From the NCBI GenBank assembly GCA_019307545.1, contig JAFDJI010000332.1:1-5116 (forward strand): a DNA stretch of 5,116 nt, read 5' to 3'. Position 1 is the first letter of the stretch, and every line of letters begins with the position of its first letter. Position numbers and translations under genes: made by a program. Positions 1-5,116 of this stretch are shown in pieces. The notes beneath the pieces are model-generated. The model saw nothing but the letters and a program-made list of their open reading frames with translations, had not been told where the DNA came from and did no database searches. Source of the stretch: Deltaproteobacteria bacterium (GTDB lineage Bacteria; Myxococcota_A; UBA796; GCA-2862545).

Positions 1-970
1 CGAGGTCCTCGGCCACGTCGGAGCCGAAGTCACCGGACAGCTCCAGCCGGCCGCCCGTGCCGGACTCGGGGCGTGACTCGCGGGAGTCCAACTCGAGAAA
101 GAGCCCCACCTCGGCAAGGGTGTACCCGCTGTCGAAGCCCGGGATCTCCGCGGTGTCGAACTCCTCGGTGATGGTCGCGTCGCCGAGGATGCCCAGGCCG
201 TCCTCGAACCGGTTGCGCTCCACCCAGGCGCGAATGCCCACCGCATCGAGATATCCGAAGGACAGCGTCCCCTTCGCGCCGCCCCCGAGCTGATCGCGGA
301 AGTAGCGGGTGCGCTCGTCGAAGGTGACCGGGCCGAGCCCGAAGAACACCCAGTCCGGGCGCCCGTTGTACACGAAACCCACCCCGACCGAGCTTCCCGC
401 GAAGGGTGTATCGGGAGTGCGCTCCTCGCCCCCGATCGGTACCTCGGCCTTGAGGTTGACCTTCCACCACCGGCTGCCGCCCCAGGCCACGTGGAAGACC
501 CCGTCCACCGCGTGTCCGAGGTTGCTCCCACGCATCATCAGCCCGATGCTGGTCCGAAACCCGAAGTCCACAAGGGTGGTGGGGAGGAAGGTGATGCGCT
601 GTTCCTTGCCGATGGTGAGGAGCGCGTAGGCCTTGACCGGGATGTTGTTCTTCTCGGCCCAGATGGCGAACGCGCGGATCGGTGGGTAGAGCACGTACCG
701 CTCGGCCACGTACAGGGGGGTGAGGACGAGGTGGGGCAACGCCAGGGCGGCGTCCGTGGCGGTGGTCGAGGGGTCCTCCCGGCCGTCGAAGTCCGGGGGG
801 ATTCGGTCCTCCTCCAGCGCCTCGGCCGAGCCGCGGGATTCCTCCAAGTCCATCGCCGCGGGCCCCCAGGCGCGCGCCGGGGCCTCTGCCTCCGCCTCCG
901 CCCCTGTTTCCTGGGCGGTTGCCACCCCACCCCAGAGGACGATTGCGAGCGCGCAGAGGAGCGTCCTCAT
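1..970 (-). CDS. Omp85/BamA-TamA-like outer-membrane beta-barrel protein, without POTRA domains, C-terminus beyond window
   Basis: I read 323 residues from the ATG at 970; the gene runs off base 1. Residues 1-19 form a signal peptide: Arg2, a hydrophobic core at 3-15, and an A-T-A cleavage site before Gln20. Cys6 lies too early to be a lipobox cysteine. An acidic Ala/Glu-rich linker (about 22-70) follows. From about 78 the sequence resembles the small Omp85-like family: a Tyr/Pro-rich stretch (86-97), AEKNNIP (105-111), FLPTTLVDFGFR (128-139), then alternating polar/hydrophobic strands with many Gly and aromatic residues. FFGLGPVTFDERTRY (209-223) and DSRESRPESGTGGRLELSG (295-313) recall the 'D-T-R-D-x-P-x-x-G' signature of the surface-antigen barrel (PF01103). 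No POTRA repeat fits between signal and barrel, so it is probably a barrel-only member that is exported and inserted by the BAM machinery. Substrate or role is unknown. The start overlaps the stop of the upstream transporter gene (ATGA), which implies translational coupling. The family call rests on motif memory; a different OM barrel family is possible. Confidence 0.78.
   Translation of the reverse strand, partial: MRTLLCALAIVLWGGVATAQETGAEAEAEAPARAWGPAAMDLEESRGSAEALEEDRIPPDFDGREDPSTTATDAALALPHLVLTPLYVAERYVLYPPIRAFAIWAEKNNIPVKAYALLTIGKEQRITFLPTTLVDFGFRTSIGLMMRGSNLGHAVDGVFHVAWGGSRWWKVNLKAEVPIGGEERTPDTPFAGSSVGVGFVYNGRPDWVFFGLGPVTFDERTRYFRDQLGGGAKGTLSFGYLDAVGIRAWVERNRFEDGLGILGDATITEEFDTAEIPGFDSGYTLAEVGLFLELDSRESRPESGTGGRLELSGDFGSDVAEDL
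882..905 (-). repeat. Degenerate hexanucleotide tandem repeat coding for Ala-Glu
   Basis: Four hexamer units (GCCTCT, GCCTCC, GCCTCC, GCCCCT on the plus strand) encode most of the AEAEAEA run at residues 24-30 of the barrel protein, directly after its signal peptide. It keeps the reading frame under unit gain or loss, so it could vary linker length. With only two exact units it may equally be ordinary codon use. Confidence 0.35.
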
Positions 971-2319
971 GCGACCTGTTCCTCGGGGGCAGCCTCGGCC
1001 GCGGCGGCCAGGGACCGGTAGTACCGCAGCACCAGCCATGCGACGCCTCCCCAGGCGAGGATGACCACCAGGTTGGTGACCGCGAAATGGAACACCCCGA
1101 ACCCGAGCATGGTGGTCCCCACGAACACCAGCCCCGCGGAGAGCACGTCGCCCAAGCGGACGAAGAAGGTGTCGATCGCCTGCTTGGCCTTGTACTTCTC
1201 CTCGCGGGAGGTCGGAAGCCACAGCATGGCCTTGGCGGTGTTCATGACCGAGTAGTCGGTCATGTTCTCCGCAGACTTCGCCCACCGAATCATGGTGAAG
1301 CCCGCCCCCAGGCCGATGAGCCCATAGGCGCCAAACGCCACCACCGGGAGCGCGAAGACCACCCCCCCGATCCCCAGGTACTTCACGATCCGCGAGACGA
1401 TCACCGCCTGGATGAACAGGGTCCCGGCGTTCACCCAGAAGAAGAAGTTGCCGTAGAAGGCCCCGATGAATGCCGCCGCATCCACGGTCGGGTCGAGGGC
1501 CGCGGCCGCCTCGGCGGCGTGCTGCACCGTACTGCCGAGGATGTACTCGCCGGTGGTGTTCACCAGGTTGAGCAGGATGAGCAGCACGGCCAACATGCGC
1601 AGGTAGGGGCTCTTGAGCACCAGGCCGAATCCCCCGCCCCGAGCGAGTTTCTCCCCGGAACGTCCCCCCTTGCCCCCCGATTCGCGCCGGTTGACCCAGG
1701 CGTAGAGCAGCAGGGTGGCCACCAGGATCCCGGCCGCGAGCTGCATGAGGTTGAAGGTCCCGAACCCCGACTTGAACAACACCTCGGCGACCTTGGACCC
1801 CGCCCAGCTACCCCCCGCAGCACCGATGGCGATGATGGGGAACAGCCGTTCGCCGGCCTCGCGAGGGTAGATGTCGTTCGCGTAGGACCAGAACTGGGCG
1901 ATGATCGCCACGTTGAAGATGCCCACCCACACGAAGAACACGAAGCCGATGGGCAGCGCCGCCTGCCCCGCCGCGAAGAACACCTGGATGCACAGCGCGA
2001 AGAACAGGGTGACGCCGACGATCAACCTGAACCGGTCCACCCGCTCCGCGAATTTGCTGTACAGCGGCACGAACACCATCAGGACCCCCGCCTGGGCCGC
2101 CGAGGCGTAGGACTTCAACTCGGCGCCCCCACCGAGGAGGATCAGGGGCTCCCGCACCGTCTTGATCACGTAATACGAGAGCATGATCAAGAAGATGGTG
2201 GACAGGAGCAGCAGCACGCTGCCAGATTCGCCTGGGCGAACGTCGCTGAAGACCCGGAGCGCCCGGTCCAGGACACTGGGGCGCTTCGTCTCCGAACTCG
2301 TGCCTTGCGACTCGTCCAC
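967..2319 (-). CDS. ATP/ADP translocase-like (Npt/Tlc, AAA-type) membrane transporter of the MFS superfamily
   Basis: The protein has 450 residues and 10-12 predicted membrane helices, including about 34-56, 70-88, 98-120, 122-146, 160-180, 190-208, 240-262, 283-308, 312-340, 392-412 and 415-433. A basic Gly-rich loop (211-235) separates the two halves, as in MFS carriers. Family marks are IKTVREPLIL (52-61), QFWSYANDIYPREAGERLFP (142-161), NTTGEYILG (254-262) and a C-terminal KSAENMTDYSVMNTAK stretch (348-363). The second matches the translocase pattern F-W-x-x-A-N-x-(6-8)-R-(F/L)-(F/Y)-P. Characterised members (Chlamydia and Rickettsia Npt/Tlc, plastid NTT) exchange nucleotides and have about 500 residues. 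This protein is shorter and belongs to the poorly characterised homologues of free-living bacteria, so its substrate is unknown. The start is GTG at 2319, supported by AGGAGG four bases upstream. It lies 75 bases downstream of the kinase gene and overlaps the barrel gene by four bases, so it is probably co-transcribed with both. It shares gap-free motifs with the plus-strand gene at 4087. Confidence 0.85.
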   Translation of the reverse strand: MDESQGTSSETKRPSVLDRALRVFSDVRPGESGSVLLLLSTIFLIMLSYYVIKTVREPLILLGGGAELKSYASAAQAGVLMVFVPLYSKFAERVDRFRLIVGVTLFFALCIQVFFAAGQAALPIGFVFFVWVGIFNVAIIAQFWSYANDIYPREAGERLFPIIAIGAAGGSWAGSKVAEVLFKSGFGTFNLMQLAAGILVATLLLYAWVNRRESGGKGGRSGEKLARGGGFGLVLKSPYLRMLAVLLILLNLVNTTGEYILGSTVQHAAEAAAALDPTVDAAAFIGAFYGNFFFWVNAGTLFIQAVIVSRIVKYLGIGGVVFALPVVAFGAYGLIGLGAGFTMIRWAKSAENMTDYSVMNTAKAMLWLPTSREEKYKAKQAIDTFFVRLGDVLSAGLVFVGTTMLGFGVFHFAVTNLVVILAWGGVAWLVLRYYRSLAAAAEAAPEEQVA

Positions 2320-2323
2320 GAAC

Positions 2324-2329
2324 CCTCCT
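2324..2329 (-). promoter_or_regulatory. Ribosome binding site of the transporter gene
   Basis: AGGAGG (read on the minus strand) lies four bases before the GTG at 2319-2317. This is a near-perfect anti-Shine-Dalgarno match with slightly tight spacing. It decides the GTG start: the next in-frame Met is residue 46, inside the first membrane helix. The site borders the GGATGC repeat cluster, so local RNA folding could influence its exposure. Confidence 0.75.
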
Positions 2330-2379
2330 GGGATGCGCGAGGGATGCCGGTGTCATCCCGGCGCCACGCGCTGGCATCC
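2330..2379. repeat. GGATGC repeat cluster with alternative hairpins in the kinase-transporter gap
   Basis: GGGATGC occurs twice in direct orientation (2330-2336 and 2341-2347), 11 bases apart, about one helical turn. An inverted copy, GGCATCC (2373-2379), pairs exactly with GGATGCC (2342-2348) across a 24-base loop. A second hairpin, GCCGG (2346-2350) with CCGGC (2358-2362) and a seven-base loop, uses some of the same bases, so the two are mutually exclusive. No T-run follows on either strand, so this is not a standard intrinsic terminator. It fills most of the 75 bases between kinase stop and transporter start. It could be an operator, an mRNA stability element or a leader structure, or a chance product of GC-rich sequence; function is inference. 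Confidence 0.45.
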
Positions 2380-2394
2380 TAGCAAACCGGGTCC

Positions 2395-3954
2395 TCACGG
2401 GGTGAGGGTCGGGACCTCCACCGGGAGATGGCGCTCCCACCAGCGCTCGGCCTTCACAGCCGTCCAAGGCCGCTCCAAAGGGCACGCGTCCAGGCGGTCG
2501 CGTAGCGCCTCCATGGTCTGGGGACGGGCGTCGGGGTCCTTCGCGAGACAGTCGAGCACGATCCGATCCAGCGCCTCGGGCACGGCCATCTCGGCCACCT
2601 GGCTCGGTGGGATGGGTTTGTCGGTCAAATGGCCCTTCAAGATCGCGATGGCCGAGGCGCCCCCGAAGACCAGCTGACCGGTGAGGAGCCAATACAAGAC
2701 GCATCCGAGCGAATAGACGTCCGAGCGCGCGTCCGCTGGCTGTCCGGTGGCCACCTCCGGCGCCATGTAGGCGGGGGTGCCCGCGATGGTGCCCGCCACG
2801 CTCTCCAGGCCGTCCCCGGAGAATCGGTCCCCCCCCACGGTCAGGTCGGCCTTGACCAACCCGAAGTCCAGCACCTTGGCGTAGTCGACCTCCAAGCCCA
2901 TGCGACAGGCGTACAGGTTGGTCGGCTTGACATCGCGGTGGATCAGGCCGCGGCGGTGGGCCTCGGCCAGGGAGAGGCAGGTCTGCCGGATCAGGTGGAT
3001 GGCGCGCTCCGCGGGAAGGGGCCCGAACTCCTCCACCAGGGCCTGCAGGTTCACCCCGTCCAACAGCTCCATCACGTAGAAGAACCGCCCGTCGTCGGCG
3101 ACCCCGAAGTCGTACAGCTCGATGGTGTGGGGACACTGGAGCTCGCTGGTCGCCTGGGCCTCGCGGCGGAACCGGCGCATCACGTCGCCCGAGACCTTCG
3201 AGCCGCCAGAGAGCGCGTGCGGCCGGATGAGCTTGATCGCGGCGGGACGAGCCAGGAGCCGGTGCGACGCCAGCCACACCTCCCCCATCGCGCCGTGATC
3301 CAACAGCTCGATGAGGCGGTAGCTCCCCATTCGCGCCCCTTCCCTGAGGGCCAGGACGGCGCGCGCGGGGAACACGCTGAGCCCCGCCGCCACCAGGACC
3401 GGGACCACCAGGGCTGCCCACACCAGGGCCGAAGGGGAGGGCCGCACCCCGGTCAGGACCGCTCCCCCCACCGCAATCGGTAGGGTGAAGGCGGCGAGCA
3501 GGGCTGGCCAGACCGTCCCCAGGTGCGAACGGGGGGCCTCGAAGGGGTAGACCACCAGCCACAGGCACACCCAGGAGATCCCCATCGGAGGGGTGTCCCC
3601 CGGCCAGGGCCGCCACTGCTCCACCACCGCGATGCCGAGCGCCCCGACCACCAGGAAGATGGGGCTCAGGATGCCGATGTGCCGGTGCCGCAACTGCTTG
3701 AGCCGTGCCACCACACAGATCGTGAGGGCCACAAGGAGCACCAAGAGGCCGGTGAGCTGTTTCACCCCGGGGCCGAGGTGGATCCCCGTACCGGAGGTGA
3801 TGGCGAGCACGGGCCAGAGAAGCACGAAGCCGACCGAGAACTCCAGGGTCACCATGGCGAGCTTTCGCTGCTCGTCGCTCGGGCCGGACGAGCCGGGCAC
3901 CAAGCGCCCGATCGCGGATCCCATCGTGGAGCCGCTCTGGTCTCGAGCAAGCAC
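2395..3954 (-). CDS. Membrane-anchored Hanks-type Ser/Thr protein kinase (N-terminal six-helix domain, C-terminal kinase domain)
   Basis: The protein has 519 residues. Residues 1-34 are hydrophilic. Six hydrophobic segments follow (about 35-53, 66-83, 93-112, 124-138, 146-168, 175-196), then the kinase domain (about 211-490) and a Trp-rich tail (WTAVKAERWWERHLP, 497-511). Kinase motifs are complete: beta-3 Lys241 (AAIKLI), helix-C Glu265 (RREAQ), HRDVKPTN (339-346, catalytic Asp341), DFG (363-365), GTPAYMAPE (392-400), DVYSLG (412-417) and the late Arg477. An active ATP-dependent kinase in the cytoplasm is therefore expected. One oddity is the glycine loop: LLDHGAMGEVW (217-227) has Asp219 where the first Gly of GxGxxG normally stands. 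There are no PASTA, WD40 or other extracellular sensor repeats, so any sensing would fall to the six-helix domain. The start is GTG, chosen for a GAGGAG six bases upstream; ATG at 3924 (residue 11) is a weaker alternative. It appears to be the first gene of the operon with the transporter and barrel. Its substrates are unknown. Confidence 0.93.
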   Translation of the reverse strand: MLARDQSGSTMGSAIGRLVPGSSGPSDEQRKLAMVTLEFSVGFVLLWPVLAITSGTGIHLGPGVKQLTGLLVLLVALTICVVARLKQLRHRHIGILSPIFLVVGALGIAVVEQWRPWPGDTPPMGISWVCLWLVVYPFEAPRSHLGTVWPALLAAFTLPIAVGGAVLTGVRPSPSALVWAALVVPVLVAAGLSVFPARAVLALREGARMGSYRLIELLDHGAMGEVWLASHRLLARPAAIKLIRPHALSGGSKVSGDVMRRFRREAQATSELQCPHTIELYDFGVADDGRFFYVMELLDGVNLQALVEEFGPLPAERAIHLIRQTCLSLAEAHRRGLIHRDVKPTNLYACRMGLEVDYAKVLDFGLVKADLTVGGDRFSGDGLESVAGTIAGTPAYMAPEVATGQPADARSDVYSLGCVLYWLLTGQLVFGGASAIAILKGHLTDKPIPPSQVAEMAVPEALDRIVLDCLAKDPDARPQTMEALRDRLDACPLERPWTAVKAERWWERHLPVEVPTLTP

Positions 3955-3960
3955 CCGCGC

Positions 3961-3966
3961 CTCCTC
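3961..3966 (-). promoter_or_regulatory. Ribosome binding site of the kinase gene
   Basis: GAGGAG (minus strand) ends six bases before the GTG at 3954-3952. This is ideal spacing, and it favours the GTG over the in-frame ATG at 3924, which has only GC-rich sequence without a clear purine run before it. Confidence 0.7.
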
Positions 3967-3986
3967 ACCAAGCCAGGTGCGGATGG

Positions 3987-4016
3987 ATCGTGACCGGAAG
4001 TCGCAAGGCGCGTCAA
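3987..4016 (-). promoter_or_regulatory. Candidate sigma-70-type promoter for the kinase operon
   Basis: On the minus strand TTGACG (4016-4011) is five of six to the -35 consensus. It is followed after 18 bases by CACGAT (3992-3987), a poor three of six match to the -10 box. Transcription would begin near 3980, giving a leader of about 25 bases containing the GAGGAG site. The position is sensible and the -35 is good, but the -10 is weak, so this is a tentative call. Confidence 0.3.
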
Positions 4017-4030
4017 ACCATCACCACCCC

Positions 4031-4048
4031 ACGCCGGGGGCGTAGGAT
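4031..4048 (+). promoter_or_regulatory. Small inverted repeat and weak -10-like box upstream of the divergent transporter gene
   Basis: ACGCC (4031-4035) and GGCGT (4039-4043) form a five-base-pair inverted repeat with a GGG loop. TAGGAT (4043-4048) touches it and matches four of six -10 consensus positions, including the key T, A and final A-T. No convincing -35 lies 17 bases upstream. If real, transcription would start near 4055, about 30 bases before the ATG. The rest of the 132-base intergenic region (3955-4086) shows nothing else recognisable. Confidence 0.2.
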
Positions 4049-4086
4049 CCCGGTCAGGCAACCCGAACCCGAGCCCCCGCCTATCG

Positions 4087-5116
4087 ATGCTCCCGAACCT
4101 GAAACGCATCCGACCCGAAGAGACCCGCATCGTGGGCGCGGCCTTCTTCACCCTGTTCGGGGCGATGACCGGGCACCTGCTCATGGAGACGGCCCGGGAC
4201 GCCCTGTTCCTGGCGTCGATTCCCCCAAGCCGACTCCCGTGGGTGTACCTGGGCGTGGCGATCACCGCCCTGGTGCTGGTCCGGACGCAGCGCGCCGTGC
4301 TTCGGCAGGCTCGAGGCGGAGGGTGGCTGGTGGGCTCCCTGATCGGCGGGGCCGCGGTGACGTTCGCATTCTGGCTGGGCCTGTCTCCCTCCGCCGTCGC
4401 CGGCCTGTACGCGCTCTACGTGTGGTCGGGGGTGCTGGTGACGGTGCTCGTGGTCCAGTTCTGGTCCCTGTTGGGCGACCTGTTCACCGTGCAGCAAGCC
4501 AAGCGGCTGTACCCATTCATGGGTGCCGGGGCCGTGCTCGGCGCGCTCACCGGGGCCGGGTTTGCCAATGTGATCGCCCAAGCCAGCGCGGACCGGAACC
4601 TGCTGCTCGCCGCCGCCATCACCTTCGCGCTGGCCGCCATCCCGGCGCGGATGATGCCGACCGTCCCACAGGAATCCCAGGAGCCACTCCCCCACGACGA
4701 CACTCGGGAAGAACGCCACCTGTGGTCCCTCTTTCGAGGTCGCCCCTATGTCCGACACGTGGCCGCACTGGTGGTCGTGAGTGCGATGACCCTGACGGTG
4801 GTGGACTTCCTGTTCAAGTCGGCGGTCGTCGACACCATCCCCGCCGAGCGCCTGGGCGCCTTCTTCGCCCTGGTCTACTTCGTCCTCAACGCCCTGGCAC
4901 TGCTGGTCCAGTTCGCCTTCGTCGGGCCGATGATGCGGCGCCTGGGCGTGACCTCTTCGCTCCTGGCACTTCCGGTGCTCCTCGTCCTCGGAAGCGTTGG
5001 GCTCCTGGTGAGCGGTGGGATTGGGGCCGCGATCGCGCTGAAGGCCGCGGACGGGGTCCTGCGCCACAGCATCAACCGAAGCGCCTCCGAGCTTCTGTAC
5101 GTGCCCATGCCGGACC
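4087..5116 (+). CDS. Second ATP/ADP translocase-like (Npt/Tlc-type) membrane protein, C-terminus beyond window
   Basis: I read 343 residues from the ATG at 4087; the frame is still open at the window end. It is strongly hydrophobic, with helices at about 15-33, 51-66, 79-98, 103-128, 144-163, 172-187, 223-242, 256-280 and 290-317. A hydrophilic acidic loop (190-215) separates the halves. Family motifs match the minus-strand transporter without gaps: METARDALFL (33-42), QFWSLLGDLFTVQQAKRLYP (124-143), VVDFLFKSA (239-247 region) and KAADGVLRHSINRSASELLY (319-338). In related bacterial proteins that I recall, this core may be followed by HEAT-repeat or cyclic-nucleotide-binding regions, which could lie outside this window. 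The start has no clear Shine-Dalgarno sequence. The upstream bases in frame carry no ATG, GTG or TTG back to about 4018, so the ATG is the best choice. It is divergent from the kinase and shares a 132-base control region with it. Inner-membrane location is expected; transport activity and substrate are unproven. Confidence 0.83.
   Translation, partial: MLPNLKRIRPEETRIVGAAFFTLFGAMTGHLLMETARDALFLASIPPSRLPWVYLGVAITALVLVRTQRAVLRQARGGGWLVGSLIGGAAVTFAFWLGLSPSAVAGLYALYVWSGVLVTVLVVQFWSLLGDLFTVQQAKRLYPFMGAGAVLGALTGAGFANVIAQASADRNLLLAAAITFALAAIPARMMPTVPQESQEPLPHDDTREERHLWSLFRGRPYVRHVAALVVVSAMTLTVVDFLFKSAVVDTIPAERLGAFFALVYFVLNALALLVQFAFVGPMMRRLGVTSSLLALPVLLVLGSVGLLVSGGIGAAIALKAADGVLRHSINRSASELLYVPMPD

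Noticed and set aside
30..629. Open frames on both strands at the left edge (for example 30-470 minus, 309-629 plus)
   Set aside because: They overlap the signal-peptide-bearing barrel gene, which reads continuously from 970 to base 1 in another frame. Their translations are Arg/Pro/Ser-rich without motifs.
952..970. Lipoprotein signal (Cys6) on the barrel protein
   Set aside because: The cysteine comes after only five residues, too early for a lipobox; an A-T-A signal peptidase I site at 17-19 fits better.
2342..2379. Intrinsic terminator between kinase and transporter
   Set aside because: Hairpins are possible but no T-run follows on either strand, and the short gap and strong ribosome site favour read-through.
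919..2382. 487-codon open frame on the plus strand
   Set aside because: It lies wholly antisense to the transporter gene, and its translation is rich in His, Glu, Gln, Gly, Arg and Pro with no domain. That is the usual shadow of a hydrophobic GC-rich gene, whereas the minus strand gives a clear transporter.
2629..3483. 284-codon open frame on the plus strand
   Set aside because: Antisense to the kinase catalytic domain, whose motifs are complete on the other strand. The translation is low-complexity, rich in charged residues and glycine, with no recognisable family.
1808..3616. 602-codon open frame on the minus strand
   Set aside because: Out-of-frame shadow of the kinase and transporter genes: a Gly/Arg/Pro-rich translation with no motif, crossing two genes that are convincing in other frames.
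4081..5067. 328-codon open frame on the minus strand
   Set aside because: Antisense to the plus-strand transporter. Its His/Gln/Glu/Gly-rich translation mirrors GC-rich hydrophobic codons, and it has no domain.

Overview
The window is GC-rich bacterial DNA (about two-thirds G+C by eye). It is densely coded, with four protein genes, two of them cut by the window edges, and no RNA gene, insertion sequence or CRISPR array that I can see. The gene types are a six-helix membrane-anchored eukaryotic-like Ser/Thr kinase, two divergent relatives of ATP/ADP translocases, and an Omp85-type outer-membrane barrel. Together they indicate a free-living Gram-negative (two-membrane) organism from a group rich in Hanks-type kinases, such as Myxococcota, Gemmatimonadota or Acidobacteriota. 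The phylum is inference; no marker gene is present.

Layout. On the minus strand, reading right to left, a kinase (3954 to 2395) is followed after 75 bases by an Npt/Tlc-type transporter (2319 to 967). The transporter overlaps by four bases (ATGA) a signal-peptide-bearing BamA/TamA-like barrel gene (970 to beyond base 1). The shared direction, short gap and overlap suggest one operon. A 132-base intergenic region (3955-4086) separates the kinase from a divergent plus-strand gene (4087 to beyond 5116), which encodes a second, diverged transporter of the same superfamily. Almost every other long open frame is an antisense or out-of-frame shadow of these four, as expected at this GC content.

How they may work together. 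The operon would make an inner-membrane kinase with its catalytic domain in the cytoplasm, a 10-12-helix inner-membrane transporter-like protein, and an outer-membrane barrel lacking POTRA domains. A paralogous transporter gene sits head to head with the operon across a short shared control region. This suggests an envelope-spanning module under phospho-signalling control. The substrate of the transporters is unknown, and the family resemblance does not prove nucleotide exchange. The main points of interest are the paralogous transporter pair around the kinase, the kinase architecture and its altered glycine loop, the coupling of an inner-membrane carrier to a barrel, and a cluster of GGATGC repeats with potential hairpins in the kinase-transporter gap.
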